From Pseudomonas parasichuanensis (lineage in GTDB: Bacteria > Pseudomonadota > Gammaproteobacteria > Pseudomonadales > Pseudomonadaceae), in assembly GCF_021601385.1 (NCBI RefSeq), contig NZ_BQHO01000001.1, positions 248,001 through 312,000 on the forward strand: a stretch of DNA of 64,000 nucleotides. The letters are read 5' to 3'. Position numbers and translations under genes: made by a program. The notes below the pieces were generated by a model, which was not told the origin of the DNA, did no database searches, and saw nothing but the letters and a program-made list of their open reading frames with translations. The number at the start of each line of letters is the position of its first letter. Within the stretch, counting starts at the first letter, position 1. Positions 39,241 to 46,959 of the stretch are shown here, in pieces.

Positions 39241-39349
39241 AGGAGCGGCCTTGCGCCGCGAATGGGCTGCGCAGCAGCCCCGGCAATTGAGTGACATAGC
39301 CCAAATCTGGGGCCGCTGCGCAGCCCATTCGCGGCGCAAGGCCGCTCCT
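39241..39349. repeat. Inverted REP pair with perfect 35-base arms
   Basis: 39241-39275 and 39315-39349 are exact reverse complements, of the 'gcggccttgcgccgcga' REP family. The pair separates the hvf cluster from the convergent EamA gene. Confidence 0.9.
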
Positions 39350-39414
39350 ACGGAGCATGTGCAAGCCTATAGGAGGTGGGAGGCCAGTTAGGCCGGTGGT
39401 CGCCCGTAGAACCT

Positions 39415-40371
39415 TTACACCTCTGCGCGCTTGCTCACCGGTACGACTTCGGCTTTTTTCGCAGGCTTCAAGCGCGACACCGCGAACAACACCACGGCCA
39501 GCCCGATCACCTGGTACAGCGAAATCGCCTCGCCCAGGATCGCCCACGACGCCAGCACCGTCAGCACTGGCCCCAGGTTGCCCACTGCCGCGGTGTGGGT
39601 AGGCCCCAGGCGCTGGATCGCCAGGGCCACCCAGTAGATCGGCAGCACCGTGGAGAACAGCGCCATCAGCGCCGCATTCCCCCACACCGCCCCAGGCAGC
39701 TCGAACAGTGGCGCCACTTCGGCCACCGACAGGTAATGGACCAGCACCATCAGCGACGAGGCCGTGCCACACAATCCGGCCAGGCGCATCGAGCCCATGC
39801 GCTTGAGCATCACCCCGGTGCCGGCGTAATACAGCGCATAGGTCACCGCGCTGGCAAACACCCACAACGCGCCAAGCACCACCTGGCTGCCCACCCCCGT
39901 GGCGCTGATATCGTGGACAAACGCGACACCCAGCCCCAGGTAGCACAGGCCCATGGCCGCCAGGGTGCGCAGGGTGGGGCGCTCGCGTTGGGCGACGGCC
40001 TGGATCAGCAGCACCAGGGTTGGGTAGGTGAACAGGATCAGCCGCTCAAGCCCGGCGCTGATGTACTGCAAACCGTAGAAGTCGAAAAGGCTCGCCAGGT
40101 AATAACCGAACAACCCGAGCAACGCCACGCGCAGCCCGTCCCCAGGCGTGAGCGCGCTACCGCCTTGCCTGCGGCTGAACCACACCAACCAGACGAACAA
40201 CGGCAAGGACATGGCCATGCGCAGGGCCAACAGGCTGATCGCATCCACAGGCCCCGCGGCGTAGGCGAGTTTTACGAAGATCGCCTTGAAGCTGAAACCC
40301 AGCGCCGCGAGCACGGCGTAGAGGCTGCCATTGGCAAGGGCACGGTGGAGCGGGGCGGGCAGGCGGGGCAT
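39415..40371 (-). CDS. EamA/DMT-family transporter
   Basis: A 318-residue inner-membrane protein with ten predicted helices and two EamA repeats (ALGFSFKAIFVKLAY at the start; PVLTVLASWAILGEAISLYQVIG near the end). This is the usual drug/metabolite exporter layout. The frame is open well upstream, but MPRLPAPLHRAL at 40371 gives the normal length; the ribosome site is weak. It is divergent from a diguanylate cyclase gene. Substrate unknown. Confidence 0.87.
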   Translation of the reverse strand: MPRLPAPLHRALANGSLYAVLAALGFSFKAIFVKLAYAAGPVDAISLLALRMAMSLPLFVWLVWFSRRQGGSALTPGDGLRVALLGLFGYYLASLFDFYGLQYISAGLERLILFTYPTLVLLIQAVAQRERPTLRTLAAMGLCYLGLGVAFVHDISATGVGSQVVLGALWVFASAVTYALYYAGTGVMLKRMGSMRLAGLCGTASSLMVLVHYLSVAEVAPLFELPGAVWGNAALMALFSTVLPIYWVALAIQRLGPTHTAAVGNLGPVLTVLASWAILGEAISLYQVIGLAVVLFAVSRLKPAKKAEVVPVSKRAEV

Positions 40372-40620
40372 GGCGGGTCCGTAGCGAAATGAGTCCTGGC
40401 CAACGATGTGCTGGCCGACAAGCGTTTCGACCATAACCTGTCGAACGGCACAAATCACCCTGCGCCGCACGGCTGCACACCGAACCGCTAGCCCGCGCCA
40501 CGCATTTGCATGCCTGAATCGGATGAGTGCCATCATTTGGATGGCACTCTCTCCTGCGAAAATCCCTACGAACGAATACAATCCTTCCATCAAAAAAGTA
40601 AGACACAGGCTATTCCGTTC

Positions 40621-41781
40621 ATGGCGTTCGACGCTTCCACCATCCTCACGCTCACCATCGCCCTTGCGGCTGCCGCCGCTTTGTACCTGGCTGTGGAGTG
40701 GAGCAGCGTGCGCGAGTCTTCGCTGCTGTGCTGGAGCGCCAGCTTCGCCATCATCAGCGTCGGCTCCTCCCTGGCCCTGCTGCGCAGCAGCGGCTATCTG
40801 TTCATCGGCGTGTGGTTTGCCAACGGCATGTTGATCAGCGCCCACTGGCTTTTCCTGCTGGGCGTGTCGCGCTTCACCGAAACGCGCCTGTCGCGGGCCT
40901 GGTACCTGATCATCCCGGCCTGGCTGGCCATGTTGCTGTTGCCGGACTGGCCGCTGTGGTCGAAGACCTTGCTGGTGGTCCAATCCACCCTGATCGCGCT
41001 ACTCACCCTGCAGGCCAGCTGGCTGCTGCGCCCCCATGGCAAGTCGTTCAGCGTCGGTGCGGTACAGCTGCGTTACATCCTGCTGTTCCACGGCCTGTTC
41101 TACCTGGCCAAGACCTTGCCGGCGCTGCTGCCGGGCACGCTGATCGACCTCAGCGCCTTCCGTGGCCAGATCATCCAGGTCTCGTTGGTGGAAGGTACGA
41201 TGGCGATCATGCTGATCGCCCTGTCGATGACCGGCACCGTGCGCTATCGCCGCGAAGAGCGCATCGAGCGCCTGGCCGCGCGCGACCCGCTGACCGCGCT
41301 GTACAACCGCCGCGCCCTGGAAGTGCGCGCGCCGGCCTTGTTCAAGGAGGTCTCGCCCGAGCACCCCGGCGCCTTGCTGCTGATCGACATCGACCACTTC
41401 AAACTGGTCAACGACCTGCACGGCCATGCCGCCGGCGACCGCCTGCTGGTCGCCCTCAGCGAGATGATCCGCGCGCTGTTGCCGGAGAGGGCGATTGCTG
41501 CACGCCTGGGGGGCGACGAGTTCGTGATCCTGCTGGCCGATGCGTCGCGGGCACGGATCGAGGCGCTGGCCGAGGCCTTGCGCCAGCAGTTCCAGCACAC
41601 TGCCGCGCACAGCTGTGCCACCCCCGAAGCGGTGACCCTGAGCATCGGTGCCCACCTGTTCGACCGCCCGCCGGCCAGCCTGGCGGCACTAATCGAGCAG
41701 GGCGACCGGTTGCTGTACGCGTCCAAGCGTGCCGGGCGCAACAGCTTGCAGCTGATGGATGGCTCGCGCAGCGCTGTCTGA
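40621..41781 (+). CDS. Membrane-bound diguanylate cyclase (GGDEF)
   Basis: A 386-residue protein. Residues 1 to about 205 form roughly six to seven membrane helices and would act as a membrane sensor. A GGDEF domain follows, with RDPLTALYNRRAL, LLLIDIDHFKLVNDLHGHAAGD and the active-site LGGDEF (GGDEF at residues 297-301), so synthesis of cyclic di-GMP is expected. The inhibitory RxxD site normally five residues before GGDEF is absent (sequence RAIAARL), so product inhibition may be lacking. The frame is open upstream, but ATG 40621 starts the first helix. Confidence 0.9.
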   Translation: MAFDASTILTLTIALAAAAALYLAVEWSSVRESSLLCWSASFAIISVGSSLALLRSSGYLFIGVWFANGMLISAHWLFLLGVSRFTETRLSRAWYLIIPAWLAMLLLPDWPLWSKTLLVVQSTLIALLTLQASWLLRPHGKSFSVGAVQLRYILLFHGLFYLAKTLPALLPGTLIDLSAFRGQIIQVSLVEGTMAIMLIALSMTGTVRYRREERIERLAARDPLTALYNRRALEVRAPALFKEVSPEHPGALLLIDIDHFKLVNDLHGHAAGDRLLVALSEMIRALLPERAIAARLGGDEFVILLADASRARIEALAEALRQQFQHTAAHSCATPEAVTLSIGAHLFDRPPASLAALIEQGDRLLYASKRAGRNSLQLMDGSRSAV

Positions 41782-41804
41782 CCAGGCAAGGCGCAGGGCC
41801 AAGG

Positions 41805-42713
41805 TCAGGCCAGGCTTTTTTGCAGCGCCTCGATGAAGGCGCTCTCCGCCCGGCTCAGCCGCTGCTCCCGGTTCCACAGCAGGTGAATGTCCACATCGGC
41901 GATCCCTTCCAGCGGCGGCAGCTTCCACAAAAGCCCTGCCGCCACATCCGGCGCCACCACATGCTCGGGCAGGCAGCCGATGCCAAAGCCGGCGATCACC
42001 AACCGGCGCACCTCTTCCAGGCTCGGTGACGACGCAACGATGCGCCCGGCAAAGCCTTGCTGGTCACGGAAGATGGTCAGCGGCGAGAGCATCCCACCGA
42101 TCTGGTCGCTGGTGAAGCTGACGAAATTCTCGCGTTGCAGGTCGCTCTGCTGCTGGCCGAACAGGGCATGGTGCTTGCCGCAGAAGAACGCATAGCGCTG
42201 GCGCAGGAACAGGCGCTGCTCCAGGCGCGGCTGTGGCCGGCGGTTGAGGCTGAGCCCGGCGGTGGCGGTCTTTTCCTGCAGCGCCGCGACGATGTCCGAG
42301 CTGCGCATGACGTCGATCTCCAGCTCCACCCGCGGGTGCTGGCGATGGAAGTCGGCCAGGCAGTCATCGAGGCCTTCGCTGACGACACGGCTGATCATCA
42401 GCAGGCGCACCTTGCCCACCAGTTCGTCCGCCGGTTGCTCCAGCAGCCCGCCAATCTGCGACATCTGCCCGTACACCTCGCCGGCCAGTTCGAACAACTG
42501 CTCGCCCACCTCGGTGAGCACGAAGCGCGGCCCACGGCGGGCGATGAGCTGGCGCCCGAGTTGTTCTTCCAGGCGCTTCAGTGCCTGGCTTACCGCCGGT
42601 TGCGTCAGGTGCAGGCGGGCGGCGGCACGGCTGATCGACAGCTCCTGGCCGATTACCCGGAAGGTACGCAGCAGGTTCCAGTCGAGGCGGTCGTTGAGCA
42701 GGCGGTCGGGCAT
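41805..42713 (-). CDS. LysR-family regulator of the amidohydrolase operon
   Basis: A 302-residue LysR protein with winged helix (DWNLLRTFRVIGQELSISRAAARLHLTQPAVSQALKRLE) and periplasmic-binding-like effector domain. It is divergent from the MHS transporter / amidohydrolase / deacetylase-like operon (286 bases between starts, with a REP pair in between) and is the likely regulator. It converges on the diguanylate cyclase gene with 23 bases between stops. Confidence 0.88.
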   Translation of the reverse strand: MPDRLLNDRLDWNLLRTFRVIGQELSISRAAARLHLTQPAVSQALKRLEEQLGRQLIARRGPRFVLTEVGEQLFELAGEVYGQMSQIGGLLEQPADELVGKVRLLMISRVVSEGLDDCLADFHRQHPRVELEIDVMRSSDIVAALQEKTATAGLSLNRRPQPRLEQRLFLRQRYAFFCGKHHALFGQQQSDLQRENFVSFTSDQIGGMLSPLTIFRDQQGFAGRIVASSPSLEEVRRLVIAGFGIGCLPEHVVAPDVAAGLLWKLPPLEGIADVDIHLLWNREQRLSRAESAFIEALQKSLA

Positions 42714-42833
42714 GGCAGGCTCTGTATAAGCAGGGTTAATACTTCGAATAATAAATAGAAAATTGACTAATCATAGGGGTGCGCCGAAAAATCACAGTCA
42801 TTCAAGCGCAGGCCTGCCGGTTCGGCGTCGCTT

Positions 42834-42901
42834 GCTTCGCGGCTAAAGCCGCTCCCACAGGGTAGGCGAAAGACCTGTGGGAGCGGGTTTACCCGCGAAG
42901 C
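42834..42901. repeat. REP inverted repeat
   Basis: Imperfect inverted arms (gcttcgcggctaaagccgct and gcgggtttacccgcgaagc) around 'cccacagg...cctgtggg', a different REP subtype from those in the left half of the window. Confidence 0.8.
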
Positions 42902-42998
42902 AGGCAACTCGATCCTTCAGGTCCGCACTGCGAAGCGCCACAAGAGCGCAAACCGTGTCCCCAACTCCTGCCAGAACAACAAACAAAGGAGCCACCCC

Positions 42999-44303
42999 AT
43001 GAAGCCCGCCGCTTCGCCCCAACCGCGCCGCGCCGCCGCCGCCGCGTTCATCGGCACCATGATCGAGTGGTACGACTTCTACATCTATGCCACCGCCGCC
43101 GCCCTGGTGTTCGGTGCCTTGTTCTTCCCCTCCGACAACAGCCTGTTCAGCACCATGGCCGCCTTCGGCACCTTCGCCGTGGGCTTCTTTGCGCGGCCCT
43201 TGGGCGGCATCGTGTTCGGCCATATCGGTGACCGTATCGGGCGCAAGAAATCGCTGATCATCACCTTGCTGATGATGGGCGTGGTCACCGTGTGCATCGG
43301 TTTGCTGCCCACCTACGCGCAGATCGGCGTCGCCGCGCCGGTGCTGCTGATCCTGCTGCGGGTGGTGCAAGGCATCGCCGTGGGCGGTGAGTGGGGCGGC
43401 GCGGTGCTGATGGCCGGCGAACACGCCCCCAAGGGGCGGCGCAACTTCTTCGCCTCGTTCGCCCAACTGGGCAGCCCGGCCGGGTTGATCCTGTCGCTGC
43501 TGGCGTTCAGTGCGGTGACCCGCCTTCCGGAGGACGACCTGATGAGCTGGGGCTGGCGTGTGCCGTTTCTGGCCAGCGCGCTGTTGCTGCTGGTGGGCCT
43601 GGCCATACGCCTGGGGGTCAATGAATCGCCGGAGTTCATCGCCAGCCGCGAGCAGGCAGCCAAGGACCAGCGCAAGGAACAGGCGCCGGTGCTGGAAGTG
43701 CTGCGCACCGCCTGGCGCCCGCTGCTGCTGTGCATCGGCGCCAATACCCTGGGCATTGCCGGGGTCTATTTCACCAACACCTTCATGATCAGCTACACCA
43801 CCCAGCAACTGCACCTTGAGCGCTCGCTGATTCTGGAATGCCTGTTCTTCGTGGCGTGCATCCAGTTCTGCGTGCAGCCGCTGGCCGCCTGGCTTTCGGA
43901 AAAGCTCGGCGCCACGCGCTTCCTGGCCTTGGTGGCGCTGTTGGCGATGGCATCGCCGTACCCGATGTTCGTGCTGGTCAGCAGTGGCCAGGGCCCGCTG
44001 ATCGTGCTCGGTATCGCGTTGGCTGCGGCGTGCATGGCCTCGTTCTATGCGGTGATTGCCGGTTACGTCAGCGGCATGTTCGACACCCGCGTGCGCTACA
44101 CCGCCATTTCCCTGGCTTACCAGGTGTGCGGCGCCATCGCCGGTGGCCTGACGCCACTGATCGGCACCTGGCTTGCGCATACCTTCACCGGCCAATGGTG
44201 GCCGATGGCGCTGTTCTACACCCTGATCGCCAGTGTGTCGCTGGTCTGTGTGCTGGCCCTGTCGCGCCAGTACGCCCGCAGCCGCCAGCTCGAACTGGCC
44301 TGA
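42999..44303 (+). CDS. MHS-family metabolite:proton symporter
   Basis: A 434-residue, 12-helix MFS transporter of the metabolite:H+ symporter group (ProP/ShiA/KgtP-like). It shows the hallmarks AAFIGTMIEWYDFYIYATAA, GSHIGDR-like FGHIGDRIGRK, and the second-helix-pair motif RVVQGIAVGGEWGGAVLM. It takes up an organic acid or related compound. aaggag precedes the ATG. It leads the operon with the two hydrolases and probably imports their substrate. Confidence 0.92.
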   Translation: MKPAASPQPRRAAAAAFIGTMIEWYDFYIYATAAALVFGALFFPSDNSLFSTMAAFGTFAVGFFARPLGGIVFGHIGDRIGRKKSLIITLLMMGVVTVCIGLLPTYAQIGVAAPVLLILLRVVQGIAVGGEWGGAVLMAGEHAPKGRRNFFASFAQLGSPAGLILSLLAFSAVTRLPEDDLMSWGWRVPFLASALLLLVGLAIRLGVNESPEFIASREQAAKDQRKEQAPVLEVLRTAWRPLLLCIGANTLGIAGVYFTNTFMISYTTQQLHLERSLILECLFFVACIQFCVQPLAAWLSEKLGATRFLALVALLAMASPYPMFVLVSSGQGPLIVLGIALAAACMASFYAVIAGYVSGMFDTRVRYTAISLAYQVCGAIAGGLTPLIGTWLAHTFTGQWWPMALFYTLIASVSLVCVLALSRQYARSRQLELA

Positions 44304-44330
44304 AACCCTGATTTGCCTGGAGTACCTGCA

Positions 44331-45572
44331 ATGTTGAAAAGCAACGGCGAGCGCCTGTGGGCGAGCCTGATGGCCATGGCCGAAGTCGGCGCCACCGCCC
44401 GTGGCGGCAGTTGCCGCCTGGCCCTGAGCGACGAAGACAAGGCCGGCCGCGAACTGTTCGGCCACTGGTGCCGCGAGGCCGGGCTGAGCCTGAGCGTGGA
44501 TGCCATCGGCAACCTGTTCGCCCGCCGCCCGGGTACCGACCCCGAGGCAGCCCCGGTGATGATGGGCAGCCACCTCGACACCCAGCCCGAGGGCGGGCGT
44601 TTCGACGGCGTCTACGGGGTGCTGGCGGGCCTGGAAGTGGTGCGTCGCCTGAACGACCTGGGCATCCAGACCCGCAAGCCGCTGGAGATCGCCGTGTGGA
44701 CCAACGAAGAAGGCGCGCGCTTCACCCCGGCCATGTTCGGCTCGGCGGTGTTCACCGGCACCCTCGCGCTGGAGCAGGCCCTGGCGATCCGCGATGCCGA
44801 CGGCATCAGCGTGGCCGATGAACTGCGCCGTACCGGCTATGCCGGCCAGCGGCCGTTGGGTGGCGCGGTGGATGCCTACTTCGAGGCCCATATCGAACAG
44901 GGCCCGATCCTGGAAGACAACGCCAAGGCGATCGGCGTGGTCAGCGGTGGTCAGGCCATTCGCTGGTTGGACGTGACGGTCGAAGGCATGGCCGCCCACG
45001 CCGGCACCACGCCGATGGCGCTGCGCAAGGATGCCCTGTACGGCGTGGCGCGGATGATCCAGGCCGTCGAGCAACTGGCCAGCGACTTTGCCCCCGAGGG
45101 CCTGACCACCGTGGGCGAGCTGGACATCGCCAAATCCTCGCGCAATACCATCCCCGGGCTGGTGCGTTTCACCCTCGACCTGCGTCACCACCGCGACGAG
45201 GCCATCGAGGCTATGGAGCGCGATATCGGTTTGCAGTTGCAGGCTATTGCCCGTCAGCGCGGCCTCAAGGTCAGTGTCGAACGCCATTGGGTCAGCCCGG
45301 CCACGCCGTTCGACGCCGACTGTGTAGCGGCGGTGCAGCAAGCCGTGGACGCGCTGGGCTACAGCCAGCAAGCCATCGTCAGCGGCGCCGGCCACGACGC
45401 CGTCCTGCTGGCGCGCTACTGCCCGACAGCGATGGTGTTCATTCCCTGCGTAGGCGGCCTGAGCCACAACGAGGCCGAGGACGTGTTGCCCGAGGACGCC
45501 CGCCAGGGCGCCGACGTACTGCTCAATGCCGTGCTGGCCCGCGCCGGCCAGGTTGCCGAAGGAGACGCCTGA
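44331..45572 (+). CDS. M20-type Zn hydrolase (N-carbamoyl-amino-acid / allantoate amidohydrolase family)
   Basis: A 413-residue dimetal amidohydrolase of the HyuC/AllC family, which cleaves N-carbamoyl or ureido groups. Metal ligands are visible: His81 (GSHLDTQ), bridging Asp92 (GGRFDGVYG), Glu127 (WTNEEGARF), the His in EAHIEQG, and the C-terminal His in GAGHDAVLLA. The dimerisation-domain HAGTTPMALRKDAL is also conserved. ggag lies eight bases before ATG 44331. The stop overlaps the next start (TGATG). The exact substrate cannot be read from sequence. Confidence 0.88.
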   Translation: MLKSNGERLWASLMAMAEVGATARGGSCRLALSDEDKAGRELFGHWCREAGLSLSVDAIGNLFARRPGTDPEAAPVMMGSHLDTQPEGGRFDGVYGVLAGLEVVRRLNDLGIQTRKPLEIAVWTNEEGARFTPAMFGSAVFTGTLALEQALAIRDADGISVADELRRTGYAGQRPLGGAVDAYFEAHIEQGPILEDNAKAIGVVSGGQAIRWLDVTVEGMAAHAGTTPMALRKDALYGVARMIQAVEQLASDFAPEGLTTVGELDIAKSSRNTIPGLVRFTLDLRHHRDEAIEAMERDIGLQLQAIARQRGLKVSVERHWVSPATPFDADCVAAVQQAVDALGYSQQAIVSGAGHDAVLLARYCPTAMVFIPCVGGLSHNEAEDVLPEDARQGADVLLNAVLARAGQVAEGDA

Positions 45573-46594
45573 TGCGCTGCTATTTCCACCCCGAACAGCT
45601 GCTGCACCACCCGCGCAGCTACTACTCCCGCGGCGCCATGCGCACCCCGCAGGAAGTCCCCGAGCGTGCCCAGCGCCTGTTGCAGGCTGCCAAGGGCCTG
45701 GGCTTCGACATCCGCCAGCCTGACGACGCAGGCCTTGCGCCGCTGAAGGCCGTGCACGGCGAGGCGTACCTGCGCTTTCTCGAAGAAGCCCATGCGCGCT
45801 GGAAGGAAGTGCCCGAGGACTGGGGCGACGAAGTCATGTCCAACATCTTCGTCCGCGAGCCCAACGCCCTGCGCGGCATCCTCGCCCAGGCCGGGCGCTA
45901 CCTGGCCGATGGCAGTTGCCCGGTGGGCGAACACACCTGGCGCTCGGCCTATTGGTCGGCGCAGAGCGCCGTGGCCGGCGCCAGGTCGATACTCGACGGC
46001 GAGCCCGCTGCCTACGCCCTGTGCCGCCCGCCAGGCCACCATGCCCGCTTCGATGCCGCGGGCGGCTTCTGCTACATCAACAACGCCGCCGTGGCTGCCC
46101 AGGTCCTGCGCAGCCGTTATCGGCGGGTGGCGATCCTCGACACCGACATGCACCATGGCCAGGGCATTCAGGAGATCTTCTACGACCGCAGTGATGTGCT
46201 GTATGTCTCGGTGCATGGCGACCCGACCAATTTCTACCCGGGCGTCGCGGGATTCGAGGACGAGCGCGGCAGCGGCGCGGGGGAGGGTTACAACCTCAAC
46301 CTGCCCATGGCCCACGGTGCCAGCGAGGCCGACTTCATGGCCCAGTTGGAGGTGGCGTTGGCTGCGGTGAAGGATTTTGGCGCCGAAGTGCTGGTGCTGT
46401 CGTTGGGCTTCGATATCTATGAGTTGGACCCGCAGAGCAAGGTGGCGGTGACGACCGAAGGGTTTGCCCGTTTGGGTGAGCAGATTCGTGGGTTGCGCTT
46501 GCCTTGCTTGATCGTGCAGGAGGGGGGGTATCACCTGGAGAGCCTGGAGGCGAATGCGCGGGCGTTTTTTGCGGACAGGGAGAATTGGGGTTAA
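45572..46594 (+). CDS. Histone-deacetylase-like amidohydrolase (acetylpolyamine type)
   Basis: A 340-residue class II HDAC-fold, zinc-dependent deacylase of the bacterial acetylpolyamine amidohydrolase group. The active site is complete: PPGHHARF (His156/157 pair), GFCYINNAA, DTDMHHGQG (zinc ligands Asp192 and His194), LGFDIYELDP (third zinc Asp) and the catalytic Tyr in QEGGYHLE. It likely removes acetyl or similar acyl groups from an amine brought in by the transporter of the same operon. The start overlaps the preceding stop by one base. Confidence 0.92.
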   Translation: MRCYFHPEQLLHHPRSYYSRGAMRTPQEVPERAQRLLQAAKGLGFDIRQPDDAGLAPLKAVHGEAYLRFLEEAHARWKEVPEDWGDEVMSNIFVREPNALRGILAQAGRYLADGSCPVGEHTWRSAYWSAQSAVAGARSILDGEPAAYALCRPPGHHARFDAAGGFCYINNAAVAAQVLRSRYRRVAILDTDMHHGQGIQEIFYDRSDVLYVSVHGDPTNFYPGVAGFEDERGSGAGEGYNLNLPMAHGASEADFMAQLEVALAAVKDFGAEVLVLSLGFDIYELDPQSKVAVTTEGFARLGEQIRGLRLPCLIVQEGGYHLESLEANARAFFADRENWG

Positions 46595-46623
46595 TTAATC
46601 GACTGTTCGATAAACTATTAAAT

Positions 46624-46664
46624 TCACAGACCTCTATGGTGTACGAGACGCGAGAGGTCTGTGA
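46624..46664. terminator. Bidirectional terminator between deacetylase-like and immunity-like genes
   Basis: Perfect 12-pair stem (tcacagacctct and complement) with a 17-base loop, followed on the plus side by ggggtttta and flanked on the other side by an A/T-rich run. It separates two convergent genes. Confidence 0.75.
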
Positions 46665-46692
46665 GGGGGTTTTATAAATCAATTGGCGGTTT

Positions 46693-46959
46693 TTAAAGCG
46701 TGTATTTATTATCCAGCATAAATTGTGGAGCTTTCCAGTTCGGGCCTTTGGTGTGTCTACCACCTTTCGATTCTATAAGGCCTTCGGCTATCATGCTGCC
46801 AACAAGTTCAATGAGTCTCATGTTGTTACTTATGTGGGGCCAATTGTTTAGGCTGTAAAGTCTGTCAAGTCTAGGGTGGTCGATCCCGTTTTTGCTGGTT
46901 AAGAATAAAATAACATCGACGGGCTTTTCATTTATTATGATGTCATTGATCGTGTTCAT
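46693..46959 (-). CDS. Putative immunity protein of the pyocin-like toxin
   Basis: An 88-residue, winged-helix-like small protein (DVILFLTSKNGIDHPRLDRL; RLIELVGSMIAEGLIESKGG) ending in GPNWKAPQFMLDNKYTL. Its start overlaps the toxin stop by four bases (ATGA), the usual layout for a bacteriocin immunity gene placed directly after the killer gene. Codon use is AT-rich like the toxin and unlike neighbours, so the pair probably moved together. The immunity role is inferred from position and size. Confidence 0.7.
   Translation of the reverse strand: MNTINDIIINEKPVDVILFLTSKNGIDHPRLDRLYSLNNWPHISNNMRLIELVGSMIAEGLIESKGGRHTKGPNWKAPQFMLDNKYTL

Noticed and set aside
42843-45467. An 874-codon open frame antisense to the MHS transporter and amidohydrolase genes
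   Set aside because: The translation is low-complexity (H, Q, G and R rich), and both plus-strand genes have clear family motifs and ribosome sites.
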